From the NCBI GenBank assembly GCA_016780825.1, contig JADHLF010000003.1:40215-104214 (forward strand): a stretch of 64,000 bases of DNA. Reading direction: 5' to 3'. The notes beneath the pieces are model-generated. The model did not search any database. It was not told the origin of the DNA and worked only from the letters and a program-made list of their open reading frames with translations. The stretch is from Planktomarina sp. GTDB taxonomy: Bacteria > Pseudomonadota > Alphaproteobacteria > Rhodobacterales > Rhodobacteraceae. The translations under genes were made by a program, and so were the position numbers. Below are positions 43,192 to 52,936 of the stretch, in pieces (position 1 is the stretch's first letter; each line of letters begins with the position of its first letter).

Positions 43192-43536
43192 TTAAAAGGG
43201 CAGTTTCATATCCGTAGGCAGGCCAAGGCTTTGCTGCAGAGCTTTCATTTCCGATGCGGATCTGTCTGCCGCTTTGGCCTGTGCGTCTTTAATGGCGGCA
43301 AGGATGAGATCTTCCACCACTTCTTTTTCGTTCGGGTCAAAAATGCTGGCGTCGATATTCAAGCCGGTCAAAACACCCTTGGCATTGGCCGTTGCGGTCA
43401 CCAGACCGGCGCCGCTTTCGCCTGTGACGGAAATATTTGCCAGATCCTCCTGCAATTGGGTCATTTTCCCCTGCATTTCCTGAGCTGTTTTCATCATCTT
43501 GGCCATATCACCAAGGCCACCGAGACCGTTTAGCAT
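43192..43536 (-). CDS. YbaB/EbfC family nucleoid-associated protein
   Basis: A 114-residue dimeric DNA-binding protein. Family features are the amphipathic helix MAKMMKTAQEMQGKMTQLQEDL, VTATANAKGVLTGLNIDASIF and the C-terminal LILAAIKDAQAKA. It sits 68 bases downstream of dnaX and 16 bases upstream of recR, the canonical dnaX-ybaB-recR order. Confidence 0.94.
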   Translation of the reverse strand: MLNGLGGLGDMAKMMKTAQEMQGKMTQLQEDLANISVTGESGAGLVTATANAKGVLTGLNIDASIFDPNEKEVVEDLILAAIKDAQAKAADRSASEMKALQQSLGLPTDMKLPF

Positions 43537-43604
43537 TGTGTCACCTCTTTTTGCGTATGTTGTAAAAGCAGCCCGCAGCGCAGGGCCGGGGCATTGGCAG
43601 TGGA

Positions 43605-45413
43605 TTATTCGTCGTCAAAGGGATCCCATTCATCTTCAACCTCAGGCAGGGCTTCGATCTGTGCCTCTGCCGCGATATCTTTTGCGGTGCGAATTTCGCT
43701 GATCTTTGCCTTGGGAAAGGCGACGAGCACCGCTTGCACCAAAGGGTGGCCCTTGGCTTGCTCATTGAGCTCAAGGGCGGCCGCATCGCGTTGCTCGGTA
43801 ATGGTGCTGGCGCCATGGGTGCCAATAGACACCGCCCATCTCTGCGCGGTCCAGGTTTGCAACCGGGTGCCCAGTCGTTGGGCCAGATCGCGCGGGGCTT
43901 TTTCTGTCGGCTCAAATTCAATCCGGCCGGGACTATAGCTCACCAATTTTAAACTGTTTTCCACATCAACCAAAAGTTTGATGTCGCGGTGATGGCGAAT
44001 CAGCTCCAACACATCTTCGAACCGGGCAAAGCGCGCCAAGGTCTCTGCTGAGGGGAGCTCGGCGCGCAGGGCTGAGGCAGTGGCGCCGCCGGATCCTTGG
44101 GCCTGAGCCCGAGGGCTGGCGGTGGCATCCTTGGCATAGGCAGACGGGCTGGACCCTTGCGGGGTGCCGGCCGGGGCGTGGTGATGCGCCTGCGCTCCCG
44201 CTCCGTTAGAGGGGGCAGGGGTGCCGGCGTGTTGGGTCTCTGGTGGTGGAGCGGGTGTGTTTTGAAGTTTGCGGATCAGCTCATCTGGCGTGGGCAGATC
44301 CGCCACATGGGTTAAGCGGATCAACGCCATCTCTGCGGCCATCATCGCATTGGGCGCCCGCCCGACCTCGTCAAGGGCGGTGAGCAGCATCTGCCACATC
44401 CGGCTTAATACGCGCATCGGCAGACGCTCTGCCATGACCAGCCCTCGGCTTCGTTCATCGGGCGAGACAGTGGGATCTTCGGCGGCCTCGGGGGTGATCT
44501 TAATGACGCTGACCCAATGGCTGACCTCCGCCAGGTCACGCAATACCGCCATAGGATCGGCCCCGGCGGCATATTGCGCAGAGAGCTCTCCCAAGGCACC
44601 TTCCGCATCACCGCGCAAAATCAGATCGAACAGATCCAAAACCCGCCCCCGATCCGCCAGACCCAGCATGGCGCGGACCTGATCGGCAGTGGTTTGTCCG
44701 GCACCGTGAGAAATGGCTTGATCCAGAAGCGATTGCGCATCGCGTGCCGAGCCTTCGGCGGCACGGGTGATAAGACCCAACGCCTCTTCGGTGATCTCAG
44801 CGCCCTCTGCCTTCGCAATTTTTTGCAGCATCCCAATCATCACATCGGGCTCAATGCGTCGCAGATCAAATCTTTGGCAGCGCGACAGAACTGTCACGGG
44901 AACTTTGCGAATTTCCGTGGTCGCAAAGATAAATTTCACATGCGCAGGCGGCTCCTCCAAGGTCTTGAGCAACGCGTTGAAAGCGTTGTTCGACAGCATA
45001 TGGACCTCATCGATGATATAGATCTTGTAGCGTGCTGAGGCGGCGCGATAGGCAACCGAATCAATAATTTCGCGAATGTCGCCAACGCCGGTGCGGCTGG
45101 CGGCATCCATCTCCATCACGTCCACATGGCGCCCCTCCATGATGGCTGTACAATGCTCGCAGCTTCCACAGGGGTCGACAGTCGGGCCGCTTGTGCCATC
45201 GGGGCCGATGCAATTCATGCCCTTGGCGATGATGCGCGCAGTGGTGGTTTTGCCGGTTCCGCGAATACCTGTCATGATGAAGGCTTGGGCGATGCGGTCG
45301 GCTTCGAAGGCATTGCGTAGAGTTTGGACCATAGCGTCCTGCCCAACCAAATCGGCAAATGTCTCCGGGCGGTATTTGCGCGCCAAAACTTGATATGCAG
45401 CGGTGTCGGTCAT
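43605..45413 (-). CDS. dnaX: DNA polymerase III subunit gamma/tau
   Basis: Clamp-loader ATPase. The ATG at 45413 gives TDTAAYQVLARKYRPETFADL; the frame extends 26 codons upstream without similarity. The 602 residues hold the P-loop GTGKTT (52-57), zinc-module cysteines 68, 82, 85 and 88, the DEVHMLSN Walker B and SRCQRFDLRRI sensor. A Pro/Ala/Gly-rich linker and tau domain follow. I see no clear poly-A slippery site like the one that makes gamma in E. coli. A small SRP RNA gene lies 98 bases upstream. Confidence 0.96.
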   Translation of the reverse strand: MTDTAAYQVLARKYRPETFADLVGQDAMVQTLRNAFEADRIAQAFIMTGIRGTGKTTTARIIAKGMNCIGPDGTSGPTVDPCGSCEHCTAIMEGRHVDVMEMDAASRTGVGDIREIIDSVAYRAASARYKIYIIDEVHMLSNNAFNALLKTLEEPPAHVKFIFATTEIRKVPVTVLSRCQRFDLRRIEPDVMIGMLQKIAKAEGAEITEEALGLITRAAEGSARDAQSLLDQAISHGAGQTTADQVRAMLGLADRGRVLDLFDLILRGDAEGALGELSAQYAAGADPMAVLRDLAEVSHWVSVIKITPEAAEDPTVSPDERSRGLVMAERLPMRVLSRMWQMLLTALDEVGRAPNAMMAAEMALIRLTHVADLPTPDELIRKLQNTPAPPPETQHAGTPAPSNGAGAQAHHHAPAGTPQGSSPSAYAKDATASPRAQAQGSGGATASALRAELPSAETLARFARFEDVLELIRHHRDIKLLVDVENSLKLVSYSPGRIEFEPTEKAPRDLAQRLGTRLQTWTAQRWAVSIGTHGASTITEQRDAAALELNEQAKGHPLVQAVLVAFPKAKISEIRTAKDIAAEAQIEALPEVEDEWDPFDDE

Positions 45414-45511
45414 GATATCCCTCGAATCCTGCTTAGATGCTACAGGCAGCGCCGGCATTGGTCCAGCGAACCCCGCAGGGAATACCGGCAATTGTTACGG
45501 GCCAGAGCGGA

Positions 45512-45617
45512 GGGGTGAGAGGTTGGACATCGACCCAAGTGGGGCTCGTTGTGGCTGCTTCCTTCCGGATCTGACCAGGTTGGCGAGGCACTTGCCCGCG
45601 CCAACCTCTCGCACCCC
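45512..45617 (-). ncRNA. ffs: Signal recognition particle RNA, small bacterial type (4.5S)
   Basis: Read on the minus strand, the conserved domain IV tip GGTCAGATCCGGAAGGAAGC is present within 45554-45579, with the flanking CCTGGTCAG and CAGCC. The ends pair: GGGGTGCGAGAGGTTGG (45617-45601) with CCAACCTCTCACCCC (45526-45512). The length of about 106 bases is right for a bacterial small SRP RNA. It binds Ffh for co-translational targeting. Placement just upstream of dnaX is seen in other bacteria. Confidence 0.94.
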
Positions 45618-45699
45618 GTATAGGGCTTTGAAATTGACATTGCAATTCATCGCTGGTGCGAATTGAATGCACCGGTAATAAAAAGTTGGGATTGAGCAC

Positions 45700-46671
45700 A
45701 TGCGCCACGCGGAAACGGTTACTTTTGGGGGGTCAGCGCTCAACCGAGCCGCTGACTTGCGCGGCCTCGAGGCGCAGGCGGCCCTTCGGGCGCATCCTTC
45801 GGCAAAAACCACCTTGTTTTGGCGTGGAAAGCCTCTGGTGCAAGACCAGGCGGAAGCGGCGCTTGCATTGGCTTGGGTGGGTTTGGATCACCCGGCTTTG
45901 GGGCGCGCCGCCGATTCTCTGGTCTTTTTGGGATTGAATGAGGCCAAAGAGCCCTTGTTTTTGGCGGATATCTCCATTTGGGAGCCTGAGGAGTTGCCGG
46001 AAACCTTGAATGCCTTTCTTGATCCGTCGCGGCAGGTGCATCCGGCTTTGACGCAGGGCGAATATTTCGCTGAATTGCGGGCGATTATGACGCAATTGTC
46101 CGCCCGCGATGCGGAACTGGCCGCCACCGGGCGCGGGCTTTTGGAATGGCACCGCACCCATGGATATTGCGCCACCTGTGGCGCGCCGTCTGATATGGCG
46201 ATGGTGGGCTGGCAGCGCAATTGCCCGGCCTGCAAACGTTCGCATTTCCCGCGCACGGATCCGGTCGCTATCATGCTGATTACGCATGGAAATAAAGTAT
46301 TGATGGGGCGTTCTCATGCCTGGCCGGAAGGGATGTATTCGCTCTTGGCCGGTTTTGTGGAACCTGGTGAGACATTAGAGGCGGCTGTGCGCCGGGAGGT
46401 TTTTGAGGAATCGGGTATTCGTGTGGGACGGGTGCGTTACCTGGCCAGCCAGCCCTGGCCATTTCCGGCGTCTTTGATGTTTGGCTGCGCCGGCGAGGCA
46501 TTGAATGAGGATATTTCAATCGATCCCAAAGAGATTGAAGACGCGCTCTGGGTCAGCCGTGAAGAGATGTTGGATGTGTTCGAAGGGGTGCACCCGGCGA
46601 TTAAGCCGGCACGAAAAGGTGCGATTGCGCATTTTCTACTGGAACATTGGCTCGCAGATCATTTAGAGTGA
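45700..46671 (+). CDS. nudC: NAD(+) diphosphatase / RNA-decapping Nudix hydrolase
   Basis: A 323-residue Nudix enzyme that hydrolyses NADH or removes NAD caps from RNA. The zinc ribbon cysteines are at 157, 160, 175 and 178 (YCATCG, NCPACK). The Nudix box GFVEPGETLEAAVRREVFEE begins at residue 218, and the NudC-specific SQPWPFPASLM motif is at 250-260. It is divergent from the SRP RNA gene with an 82-base gap. Confidence 0.94.
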   Translation: MRHAETVTFGGSALNRAADLRGLEAQAALRAHPSAKTTLFWRGKPLVQDQAEAALALAWVGLDHPALGRAADSLVFLGLNEAKEPLFLADISIWEPEELPETLNAFLDPSRQVHPALTQGEYFAELRAIMTQLSARDAELAATGRGLLEWHRTHGYCATCGAPSDMAMVGWQRNCPACKRSHFPRTDPVAIMLITHGNKVLMGRSHAWPEGMYSLLAGFVEPGETLEAAVRREVFEESGIRVGRVRYLASQPWPFPASLMFGCAGEALNEDISIDPKEIEDALWVSREEMLDVFEGVHPAIKPARKGAIAHFLLEHWLADHLE

Positions 46672-46734
46672 TGCGAAATTTTGAGTGATTAGAATTGATA
46701 ACATTTGTGAAAATTATTAGCCCTAAGGCCGAAG

Positions 46735-47205
46735 ATGAAGTTTTCAAATCATGAAGATATAGAAGCACCTGCGCAGGCAGTCTTTGCCGCCCTGTGTGAT
46801 CATGAGCAGTTTCAACGCGCGATGCAGCAACGTGGCGTTGCAATGCGGCGGATCGATGACCGGCCAGAGGTGGGGCCGGGCATGGCTTGGGAGATCGATT
46901 TCAAATTCCGCGGCCGGGCCCGAAAACTGAATTGTTTGGTGACGGAGGTGCAGGCGCCGGAGCGTTTGTGCCTATCAAACGAATCAGATGGGCTGCGCGG
47001 GGATGTGGCGATTTCGGTTGTGGCTTTGGCGCCAAAACGCTCCCGAGTGTTGGTTTCAGTTGAAATGAAGCCAAAAAACCTATCGGCGCGGCTTTTGCTG
47101 CAATCTATGCGCTTCGCCAAAGGCTCATTGGACCGGAAATTCAAATCCCGGCTTGGCGAATGGGCCGCGCAGATGTCGCGCAGCGTTCCGGTCAGCAGCG
47201 ATTAA
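46735..47205 (+). CDS. SRPBCC (START-like) family protein
   Basis: A 156-residue hydrophobic-cavity protein. The opening KFSNHEDIEAPAQAVFAALCD, the central GPGMAWEIDFKFRGRARKL and the long C-terminal helix SMRFAKGSLDRKFKSRLGEWA match the SRPBCC helix-grip layout. No enzyme function can be assigned. It follows nudC by 63 bases and its stop overlaps the convergent pheA by 4 bases. Confidence 0.82.
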   Translation: MKFSNHEDIEAPAQAVFAALCDHEQFQRAMQQRGVAMRRIDDRPEVGPGMAWEIDFKFRGRARKLNCLVTEVQAPERLCLSNESDGLRGDVAISVVALAPKRSRVLVSVEMKPKNLSARLLLQSMRFAKGSLDRKFKSRLGEWAAQMSRSVPVSSD

Positions 47206-48032
47206 GGCCGGCCTGGATCGGCCGGATAGGTGCCCAAGACGCGAATCATATCGGTGAAAAATGCCAGCTCATCGAAGGCGCGTTTGACCTCCGGATCATC
47301 GGGATGGCCTTCGATATCGGCATAAAACTGCGTTGCGCGAAAGGCGCCACCCAGCATGTAGCTTTCCAATTTGATCATATTCACCCCATTGGTGGCAAAG
47401 CCGCCCATGGCTTTGTAAAGCGCTGCGGGGATGTTGCGCACTTGAAAGACAAAGCTTGTCAGCATCTGGCCCGTGCGCCGCTCAGGTCGGTTTTGTGCCG
47501 ACATGACCAAAAAACGCGTTGTGTTATGAGATTGATCTTCAACGTCTTTTTTCAAGACTTCCAAGCCATGAATCCGGCCGGCCAATTCAGAGGCCAGCGC
47601 GGCGGCGCTGCGTTCGTTGCGCGCGGCAATATCAGCGGCGGCCCCGGCATTATCGGCGGCGGCTTCACCGCGGATGCCATGGGCCTCAAGAAATTTCCGG
47701 CATTGCGGCAAGATCACAAGATGCCCGCGCGCCACTTTGATATCGCTCAGAGCGACGCCGGGCAGGGCCAAGAGGTTGATCCGCACGCGCACAAAAACTT
47801 CGTCATTAATGAACAGGCCGCTTTCGGGCAGCAAACGGTGCATATCGGCGACGCGTCCATAGGTGGTATTTTCCACTGGAAGCATGGCAAATTCCGCCGC
47901 TCCGGTTTTGACCGCCGCGATAACATCTTCAAATGTGGCGCAGGGGAGGGGCTCGTGATCGGGCCGAGAGGCGACACAGGCTTCGTGAGAATAGGCGCCG
48001 AGTTCTCCTTGGAAGGCGATTTTTTGTGCCAT
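47202..48032 (-). CDS. pheA: Prephenate dehydratase
   Basis: Converts prephenate to phenylpyruvate in phenylalanine synthesis. The start at 48032 gives AQKIAFQGELGAYSHEAC; the frame runs 33 codons upstream without similarity. The 276 residues have the dehydratase domain (FAMLPVENTTYGRVAD, DVEDQSHNTTRFLVM with the conserved Thr) and a C-terminal ACT domain (SFVFQVRNIPAALYKAM, KLESYMLGG) for phenylalanine feedback. There is no chorismate mutase domain. It is divergent from the cytochrome c gene. Confidence 0.95.
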   Translation of the reverse strand: MAQKIAFQGELGAYSHEACVASRPDHEPLPCATFEDVIAAVKTGAAEFAMLPVENTTYGRVADMHRLLPESGLFINDEVFVRVRINLLALPGVALSDIKVARGHLVILPQCRKFLEAHGIRGEAAADNAGAAADIAARNERSAAALASELAGRIHGLEVLKKDVEDQSHNTTRFLVMSAQNRPERRTGQMLTSFVFQVRNIPAALYKAMGGFATNGVNMIKLESYMLGGAFRATQFYADIEGHPDDPEVKRAFDELAFFTDMIRVLGTYPADPGRP

Positions 48033-48151
48033 TTTGTATCTCCTGAGCAAATTCCGCGAAAAAGGTCGTTTCGTCGCGCCATCTACACCTTGCACGATAG
48101 GGGGGGAAGGGACTAGAGGGATACAACCCAATTGTAATGATGGATCGCGAC

Positions 48152-48673
48152 ATGTTTGACACGATGACTTTGACCAAAATTGCAGCCGCCCTGTGTTCGG
48201 CTTTGCTTGTTCTGGTTCTTGGCGGCTGGATTGCTGACAAAATTTATAGCCCTGCGCACCATGGAGAATACCATGGGGTGGCTTGGATCGAAACCGATAG
48301 CGGTGAAGAAGACGAAGAAATGGCGGAAGCCGAAGAAGGCCCTATGTTGGACGAGCTCCTGGCCTCAGCTGACCTTGAGCAAGGCGCGAAAGTTTTCAAG
48401 AAATGCGCCGCTTGCCACAAATTGGAGGCGGGCGCCAATGGTGTGGGTCCGCATCTTTACGCAGTTGTTGGTCGGGCCGTGGGCTCGGTTGACGGCTTTG
48501 GCTACTCCGGCAGCCTTGTGGCCGTGGCCGAAACCTGGAGCCCTGAGAACCTTGATGGGTTCCTAACCAAGCCTTCCAAATATGCACCAGGCACAAAGAT
48601 GAGTTTCAATGGCTTGTCCAAGCCTGAAGATCGCGCGAATTTGATCGCCTATCTTGAGACCATCAGCGATTAA
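48152..48673 (+). CDS. Membrane-anchored c-type cytochrome (CycM-like)
   Basis: A 173-residue cytochrome: N-terminal signal-anchor (LTKIAAALCSALLVLVLGGWIADKI), an acidic linker (DSGEEDEEMAEAEEG), then a class I heme domain with CAACH in FKKCAACHKLEAG, GVGPHLYAVVGR, and the axial Met in PGTKMSF. Related CycM/cytochrome c552 proteins carry electrons from the bc1 complex to oxidases. I use the ATG at 48152 (MFDTMTLTK), the usual Rhodobacteraceae opening; an ATG at 48137 is also in frame. Divergent from pheA. Confidence 0.9.
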   Translation: MFDTMTLTKIAAALCSALLVLVLGGWIADKIYSPAHHGEYHGVAWIETDSGEEDEEMAEAEEGPMLDELLASADLEQGAKVFKKCAACHKLEAGANGVGPHLYAVVGRAVGSVDGFGYSGSLVAVAETWSPENLDGFLTKPSKYAPGTKMSFNGLSKPEDRANLIAYLETISD

Positions 48674-48717
48674 TCGCAAAGAAGTTATCGCTGCAATTTT
48701 TGCACGATCGTGCGACA

Positions 48718-48740
48718 GGGCTGCCTTTGGGCGGCCCTTT
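48718..48740 (+). terminator. Probable terminator after the cytochrome c gene
   Basis: GGGCTGCC (48718-48725), loop TTTG, GGCGGCCC (48730-48737): an 8-bp stem with one T-G wobble, followed by only three Ts, so moderate strength. Confidence 0.55.
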
Positions 48741-48871
48741 GTGCGTTTCGGGCGCTGTCATGGCCTGTGCCGGCGCAGATTTGCCTGAAAATAATACGCT
48801 GCCCCCTTCGCAATTGCGAAAAAACCTCTAAGTTAAATTCTGTTGGTGGGTTTGGAAAAAAACAGTGAGGT

Positions 48872-50743
48872 ATGCAGATGGCTTTAAAGTTTTGTGACAG
48901 TCTTGTATTGAGCGCGGCTTTGGTTGTGACGAGCGCAAGCGGGCTTGCCGCGGAGGCGCATGACCCGGTCACTGTCAGTCATGGCTATTCATATTTTGGC
49001 GATTTGAAATATCCGGCGGATTTTGCGCATTTGGACTATGTAAACCCGGCGGCGCCCAAGGGCGGTGAAATTTCGCAATGGTCTTTTGGAACCTTTGACA
49101 GCTTCAACCCCTATGCCCGTAAGGGCAATCAAGCTGCCCTATCGTCGATCCCGTTTGAATCAGTCATGACCTCTTTTGCAGATGATGCAACCGCGAGCTA
49201 TTGTTTCCTGTGTACCGCCGTTGAATACCCCGAAAGTCTCGATTGGGCCATTTTCACCCTGCGCGACGATGTGCGGTTTTCGGATGGATCGGCTTTGACG
49301 GCTGAAGATGTGAAGTTCAGCTTTAATTTGTTCATGGAGCAGGGTTTACCCTCCTACCGCGCGGCCGTCTCGGGTATGGTGGCCGAGATCGAGATCCTCT
49401 CCCCTCTGCAGATCAAATTTACCTTCACAGAGGATGCGCCGCGCCGCGATGTGATCGATTTGGCCGGTGGAATCCCCGTTTTCTCAAAGGTTTGGTTCGA
49501 AAGCACGGGCGCGCGTTTGGACGAGTCCTCGCTTATTCCTTTCATCGGCACCGGTCCCTATGTGCTGGAAAGCTATGAGGTGAACCAGCGCGTGATCTAT
49601 GTCCGCCGCGATGATTATTGGGGCGAGGCTCTTCCTGCCAATATTGGCCGAAATAATTTTGACCGCATTCGGGTGGAATATTTTGCAGATTCGGCGGCGG
49701 CCTTTGAGGGGTTCAAGGGCGGGCTTTACACGTTTAGATCTGAAAACAGCTCAAAACAATGGGCGACCTCCTATGATTTTTCGTCCATTGAGGCGGGGCA
49801 TGTGGTCAAAACCGAATTGCCCGATGGCAATCTGGCCTTGGCGCAGGCCTATGTGTTCAACCTGCGGCGCGAAAAGTTCCAGGATCGGCGGGTGCGCGAG
49901 GCTTTAGCAATGATGTTTAATTTTGAATGGTCCAACGCGCAGCTGTTCTATGGTCTTTACGAGAGGGTGCAGTCCTTTTGGGGCAACTCTGAGCTTGAGG
50001 CCAGGGGCGTGCCGACTGAGGGTGAGCGGGCGGTGTTGCAGCCTTTGGTGGATCAGGGCCTGTTGGGCGCTGAGATCCTCACGGATGAGGCGGTCATGGC
50101 GCCAGTGTCAGGCGAGCGGCAATTGGATCGCAAAAACCTGCGCCGCGCGTCGCAGCTGATGGATGAGGCGGGCTGGCCTGTCAACAGCGATGGGATGCGC
50201 GAAAAGGATGGGCAGGTCTTCACCCTGGAGGTACTCGACAGCTCGCCGGCCTTTGACCGCATCACCAATCCCATGATTGAGAATATGAAAGCTCTGGGCA
50301 TTGATGCGCGCCTCAACCGTGTGGATACGGCGCAGGAAAGTGAACGCACCCGCGCCTATGATTTCGATGTCACCACCCATTCAATGCGTATGGGTTTTGA
50401 GCCTTCTTCAGGTTTGGAGCAATATTTTGGCACCAAGGCCATGGACCAAAGCAGCCGCAATTTGATGGGGCTTTCGGACCCTGCCGTTGATGCTTTGATT
50501 GAAAAAGTCGTGCGCGCGCAGAGCAAGGCGGAGCTGAACACCAACATACGCGCGCTGGATCGGGTATTGCGGGCCAAACGTTTTTGGATCCCGCAATGGT
50601 TCAAAGCGGTGCATACGGTTGCCTATTACGATCAATATGGCCACCCCGACCCGCTGCCGCCCTTCGCACGCGGCGAGCTGGATTTTTGGTGGTTTGATGC
50701 ACAGAAAGCTGCCAAGTTAGAAGCTGCAGGTGTGTTAAACTAA
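48872..50743 (+). CDS. yejA: Peptide ABC transporter periplasmic solute-binding protein (YejA-like)
   Basis: A 623-residue SBP of the oligopeptide/microcin C type. The N-terminus has a Sec signal (SLVLSAALVVTSASGLAAEA). Family blocks include HGYSYFGDLKYPADFAHLDYVN, NPAAPKGG, FTLRDDVRFSDGSALTAEDV and the C-terminal AHTVAYYDQYGHP-like region. Its gene is immediately followed by two permeases and a fused ATPase, so it supplies the substrate for a YejABEF importer of short peptides. Confidence 0.93.
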   Translation: MQMALKFCDSLVLSAALVVTSASGLAAEAHDPVTVSHGYSYFGDLKYPADFAHLDYVNPAAPKGGEISQWSFGTFDSFNPYARKGNQAALSSIPFESVMTSFADDATASYCFLCTAVEYPESLDWAIFTLRDDVRFSDGSALTAEDVKFSFNLFMEQGLPSYRAAVSGMVAEIEILSPLQIKFTFTEDAPRRDVIDLAGGIPVFSKVWFESTGARLDESSLIPFIGTGPYVLESYEVNQRVIYVRRDDYWGEALPANIGRNNFDRIRVEYFADSAAAFEGFKGGLYTFRSENSSKQWATSYDFSSIEAGHVVKTELPDGNLALAQAYVFNLRREKFQDRRVREALAMMFNFEWSNAQLFYGLYERVQSFWGNSELEARGVPTEGERAVLQPLVDQGLLGAEILTDEAVMAPVSGERQLDRKNLRRASQLMDEAGWPVNSDGMREKDGQVFTLEVLDSSPAFDRITNPMIENMKALGIDARLNRVDTAQESERTRAYDFDVTTHSMRMGFEPSSGLEQYFGTKAMDQSSRNLMGLSDPAVDALIEKVVRAQSKAELNTNIRALDRVLRAKRFWIPQWFKAVHTVAYYDQYGHPDPLPPFARGELDFWWFDAQKAAKLEAAGVLN

Positions 50744-50744
50744 T

Positions 50745-51824
50745 ATGATTGCATATATTATCCGCAGGCTTTTGCTGGTCATCCCCACACTTCTGGGGGT
50801 GATGATTGTCAATTTTGCCCTGATCCAATTTGTCCCAGGTGGCCCGGTCGAACAGGTCTTGGCGCAGTTGGAGGGTGAAGGCGATGTCTTCGCCGCTATC
50901 ACTGGCGGTGACGACGCGGGCATTGGCGAAAGCGCGGGCAATGATCAATATGCTGGCGCCCGCGGTTTGCCTCAGGAATATATTGAACAATTGGAGCGTG
51001 AATTTGGCCTCGATCGGCCGCCTTTGGAGCGCTTCACCCGCATGATGTGGAAATATATCCAGTTTGACTTTGGCGAGAGCTATTTTCGCTCCATCAAAGT
51101 GGTGGATTTGGTGCTGGAGAAAATGCCTGTGTCGATCTCCTTGGGCCTATGGTCCACCCTGCTGATCTATTTGGTGAGCATCCCTCTGGGGGTGCGGAAG
51201 GCCATGCGTGACGGCAGCACATTTGACACAGTGACCAGCGCTTTGGTGATCGTCGGCTACGGCATCCCGTCGTTTCTCTTTGCCATCATGCTTTTGGTGC
51301 TCTTCGCTGGCGGCTCCTACTGGCAGATCTTCCCGCTGCGCGGCCTAACCTCCAATGGATTTGAGGAGTTGAGCCTTTTGGCCAAGATTGGCGATTATTT
51401 TTGGCATATGGCCCTGCCGATTTTTGCCTCTGTGATCTCTGGCTTTGCCACGCTGACGCTTTTGACTAAGAATTCATTCCTCGATGAAATTCGCAAGCAA
51501 TACGTCGTGACCGCCCGCGCGAAAGGGCTCACCGAGAACCGGGTGTTGTTTGGCCATATCTTTCGCAATGCAATGTTAATCGTGATAGCTGGGTTTCCCA
51601 GCTTGTTTATCGGCGTATTCTTCGGGGGATCGCTGTTCATTGAGACGATTTTCTCTTTGGATGGTCTGGGCCGCCTTGGGTTTGAGGCGGCGATATCGCG
51701 CGATTATCCGGTGATGTTTGGCACCTTGTTCGCCTTTGGCCTGCTCGGGTTGATCGTGGGGATATTGTCGGATCTGATGTATGTTATCATAGATCCACGG
51801 ATTGATTTTGAGGCCCGTGGATGA
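50745..51824 (+). CDS. yejB: Microcin C/peptide ABC transporter permease YejB
   Basis: A 359-residue inner-membrane permease with six predicted helices. The opening AYIIRRLLLVIPTLLGVMIVNFALIQ-type helix and QFVPGGPVEQ match the DppB/OppB group. The YejB-specific acidic insertion is at residues 40-75, and the coupling loop EIRKQYVVTARAKGLTENRV is present. It begins 1 base after the yejA stop and overlaps yejE by ATGA. Confidence 0.94.
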   Translation: MIAYIIRRLLLVIPTLLGVMIVNFALIQFVPGGPVEQVLAQLEGEGDVFAAITGGDDAGIGESAGNDQYAGARGLPQEYIEQLEREFGLDRPPLERFTRMMWKYIQFDFGESYFRSIKVVDLVLEKMPVSISLGLWSTLLIYLVSIPLGVRKAMRDGSTFDTVTSALVIVGYGIPSFLFAIMLLVLFAGGSYWQIFPLRGLTSNGFEELSLLAKIGDYFWHMALPIFASVISGFATLTLLTKNSFLDEIRKQYVVTARAKGLTENRVLFGHIFRNAMLIVIAGFPSLFIGVFFGGSLFIETIFSLDGLGRLGFEAAISRDYPVMFGTLFAFGLLGLIVGILSDLMYVIIDPRIDFEARG

Positions 51825-52936
51825 TCAAACTTTCTCCTCTAAACCGGCGCCGCCTTAATAATTTCAAGAAAAACCGCCGGGCCGTTTGGTCCTTTTGGAT
51901 CTTTTCCCTGCTCTTTGGTCTCAGCTTATGTGCCGAATTTATCGCCAATGACAAACCAATATTGGTCAGTTATCGCGGTGAGCTGTTCGTGCCAGTGATG
52001 CAGTTTTATCCCGAAACGGCCTTTGGGGGTGATTTTCAGACGGAAGCCACCTATCGCGATCCCGAGGTGCAATGCCTGATCCGTTCGGGCGGTTTAGAGA
52101 TCTGTTTTGACGATCCCGAAGGGACCATGGCAGCCATAGATGCCGGAGAGTTCGGGGTGCAGGTGCCAGAGTTTTCCTCAGGTTGGATGCTCTGGCCGCC
52201 GATACCCTATAGCTATGACACACCGAATGATTTGGGTCGCTCTGCCCCGTCACCGCCGGATGCGTCGCATTGGCTGGGCACAGATGACACCACCCGCGAT
52301 GTGCTGGCGCGGGTGATCTATGGCTTCCGCCTTTCCATCGTTTTCGCGCTGGTGGTGACCGTTTTCGCCTCCATCATCGGCATCATCGCCGGGGCGGTGC
52401 AGGGATATTTTGGCGGCTGGACGGATCTATTGTTCCAAAGGTTTCTTGAAATTTTTTCCGCCCTGCCATCGCTTTACGTCATCATCATTATGACTGCGAT
52501 CTTGGGGCGCAGCTTTTGGCTTTTGGCGACCCTATCCATCCTCTTCGGCTGGCCGGCGCTCACGGGCTTGATCCGGGCGGAATTTTTTCGCGCGCGGAAT
52601 TTTGAATATGTGCGCGCGGCCGAAGCTCTTGGGGTGAGCAATTGGACCATCATGATGCGCCATATCTTGCCCAATGCGATGGTGGCCACGCTGACCTTTC
52701 TGCCATTCATTGTTACCGGCGCCATTTCGACCCTGGCAGGTCTGGATTTTCTGGGCTTTGGCTTGCCGTCCTCTGCGCCCTCTTTGGGGGAACTCACCCA
52801 GCAGGCGAAGCTCAATTTGCAATCTCCGCATCTCGGCTTCACCGCATTTTTTGTTTTTACCATCATGTTGTCGCTTTTGGTCTTTATTTTTGAAGGGGTG
52901 CGCGATGCCTTTGATCCGCGCAAGGTGTTTCAATGA
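51821..52936 (+). CDS. yejE: Microcin C/peptide ABC transporter permease YejE
   Basis: A 371-residue DppC-like permease. The N-terminal helix (VWSFWIFSLLFGLSLCAEF) is followed by the YejE-type periplasmic insertion of about 110 residues, then HWLGTDDTTRDVLARVIYGFR and the coupling loop EYVRAAEALGVSNWTIMMRH. The ATG overlaps the yejB stop and its own stop overlaps yejF (both ATGA), so the four-gene operon is tightly coupled. Confidence 0.94.
   Translation: MIKLSPLNRRRLNNFKKNRRAVWSFWIFSLLFGLSLCAEFIANDKPILVSYRGELFVPVMQFYPETAFGGDFQTEATYRDPEVQCLIRSGGLEICFDDPEGTMAAIDAGEFGVQVPEFSSGWMLWPPIPYSYDTPNDLGRSAPSPPDASHWLGTDDTTRDVLARVIYGFRLSIVFALVVTVFASIIGIIAGAVQGYFGGWTDLLFQRFLEIFSALPSLYVIIIMTAILGRSFWLLATLSILFGWPALTGLIRAEFFRARNFEYVRAAEALGVSNWTIMMRHILPNAMVATLTFLPFIVTGAISTLAGLDFLGFGLPSSAPSLGELTQQAKLNLQSPHLGFTAFFVFTIMLSLLVFIFEGVRDAFDPRKVFQ

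Noticed and set aside
43605..45413. Programmed frameshift in dnaX to make a short gamma subunit
   Set aside because: No A-rich slippery heptamer with a following hairpin was seen in the linker region.
45512..45617. Possible riboswitch or leader in front of dnaX
   Set aside because: The conserved SRP domain IV motif and pairing ends identify it as the SRP RNA gene.
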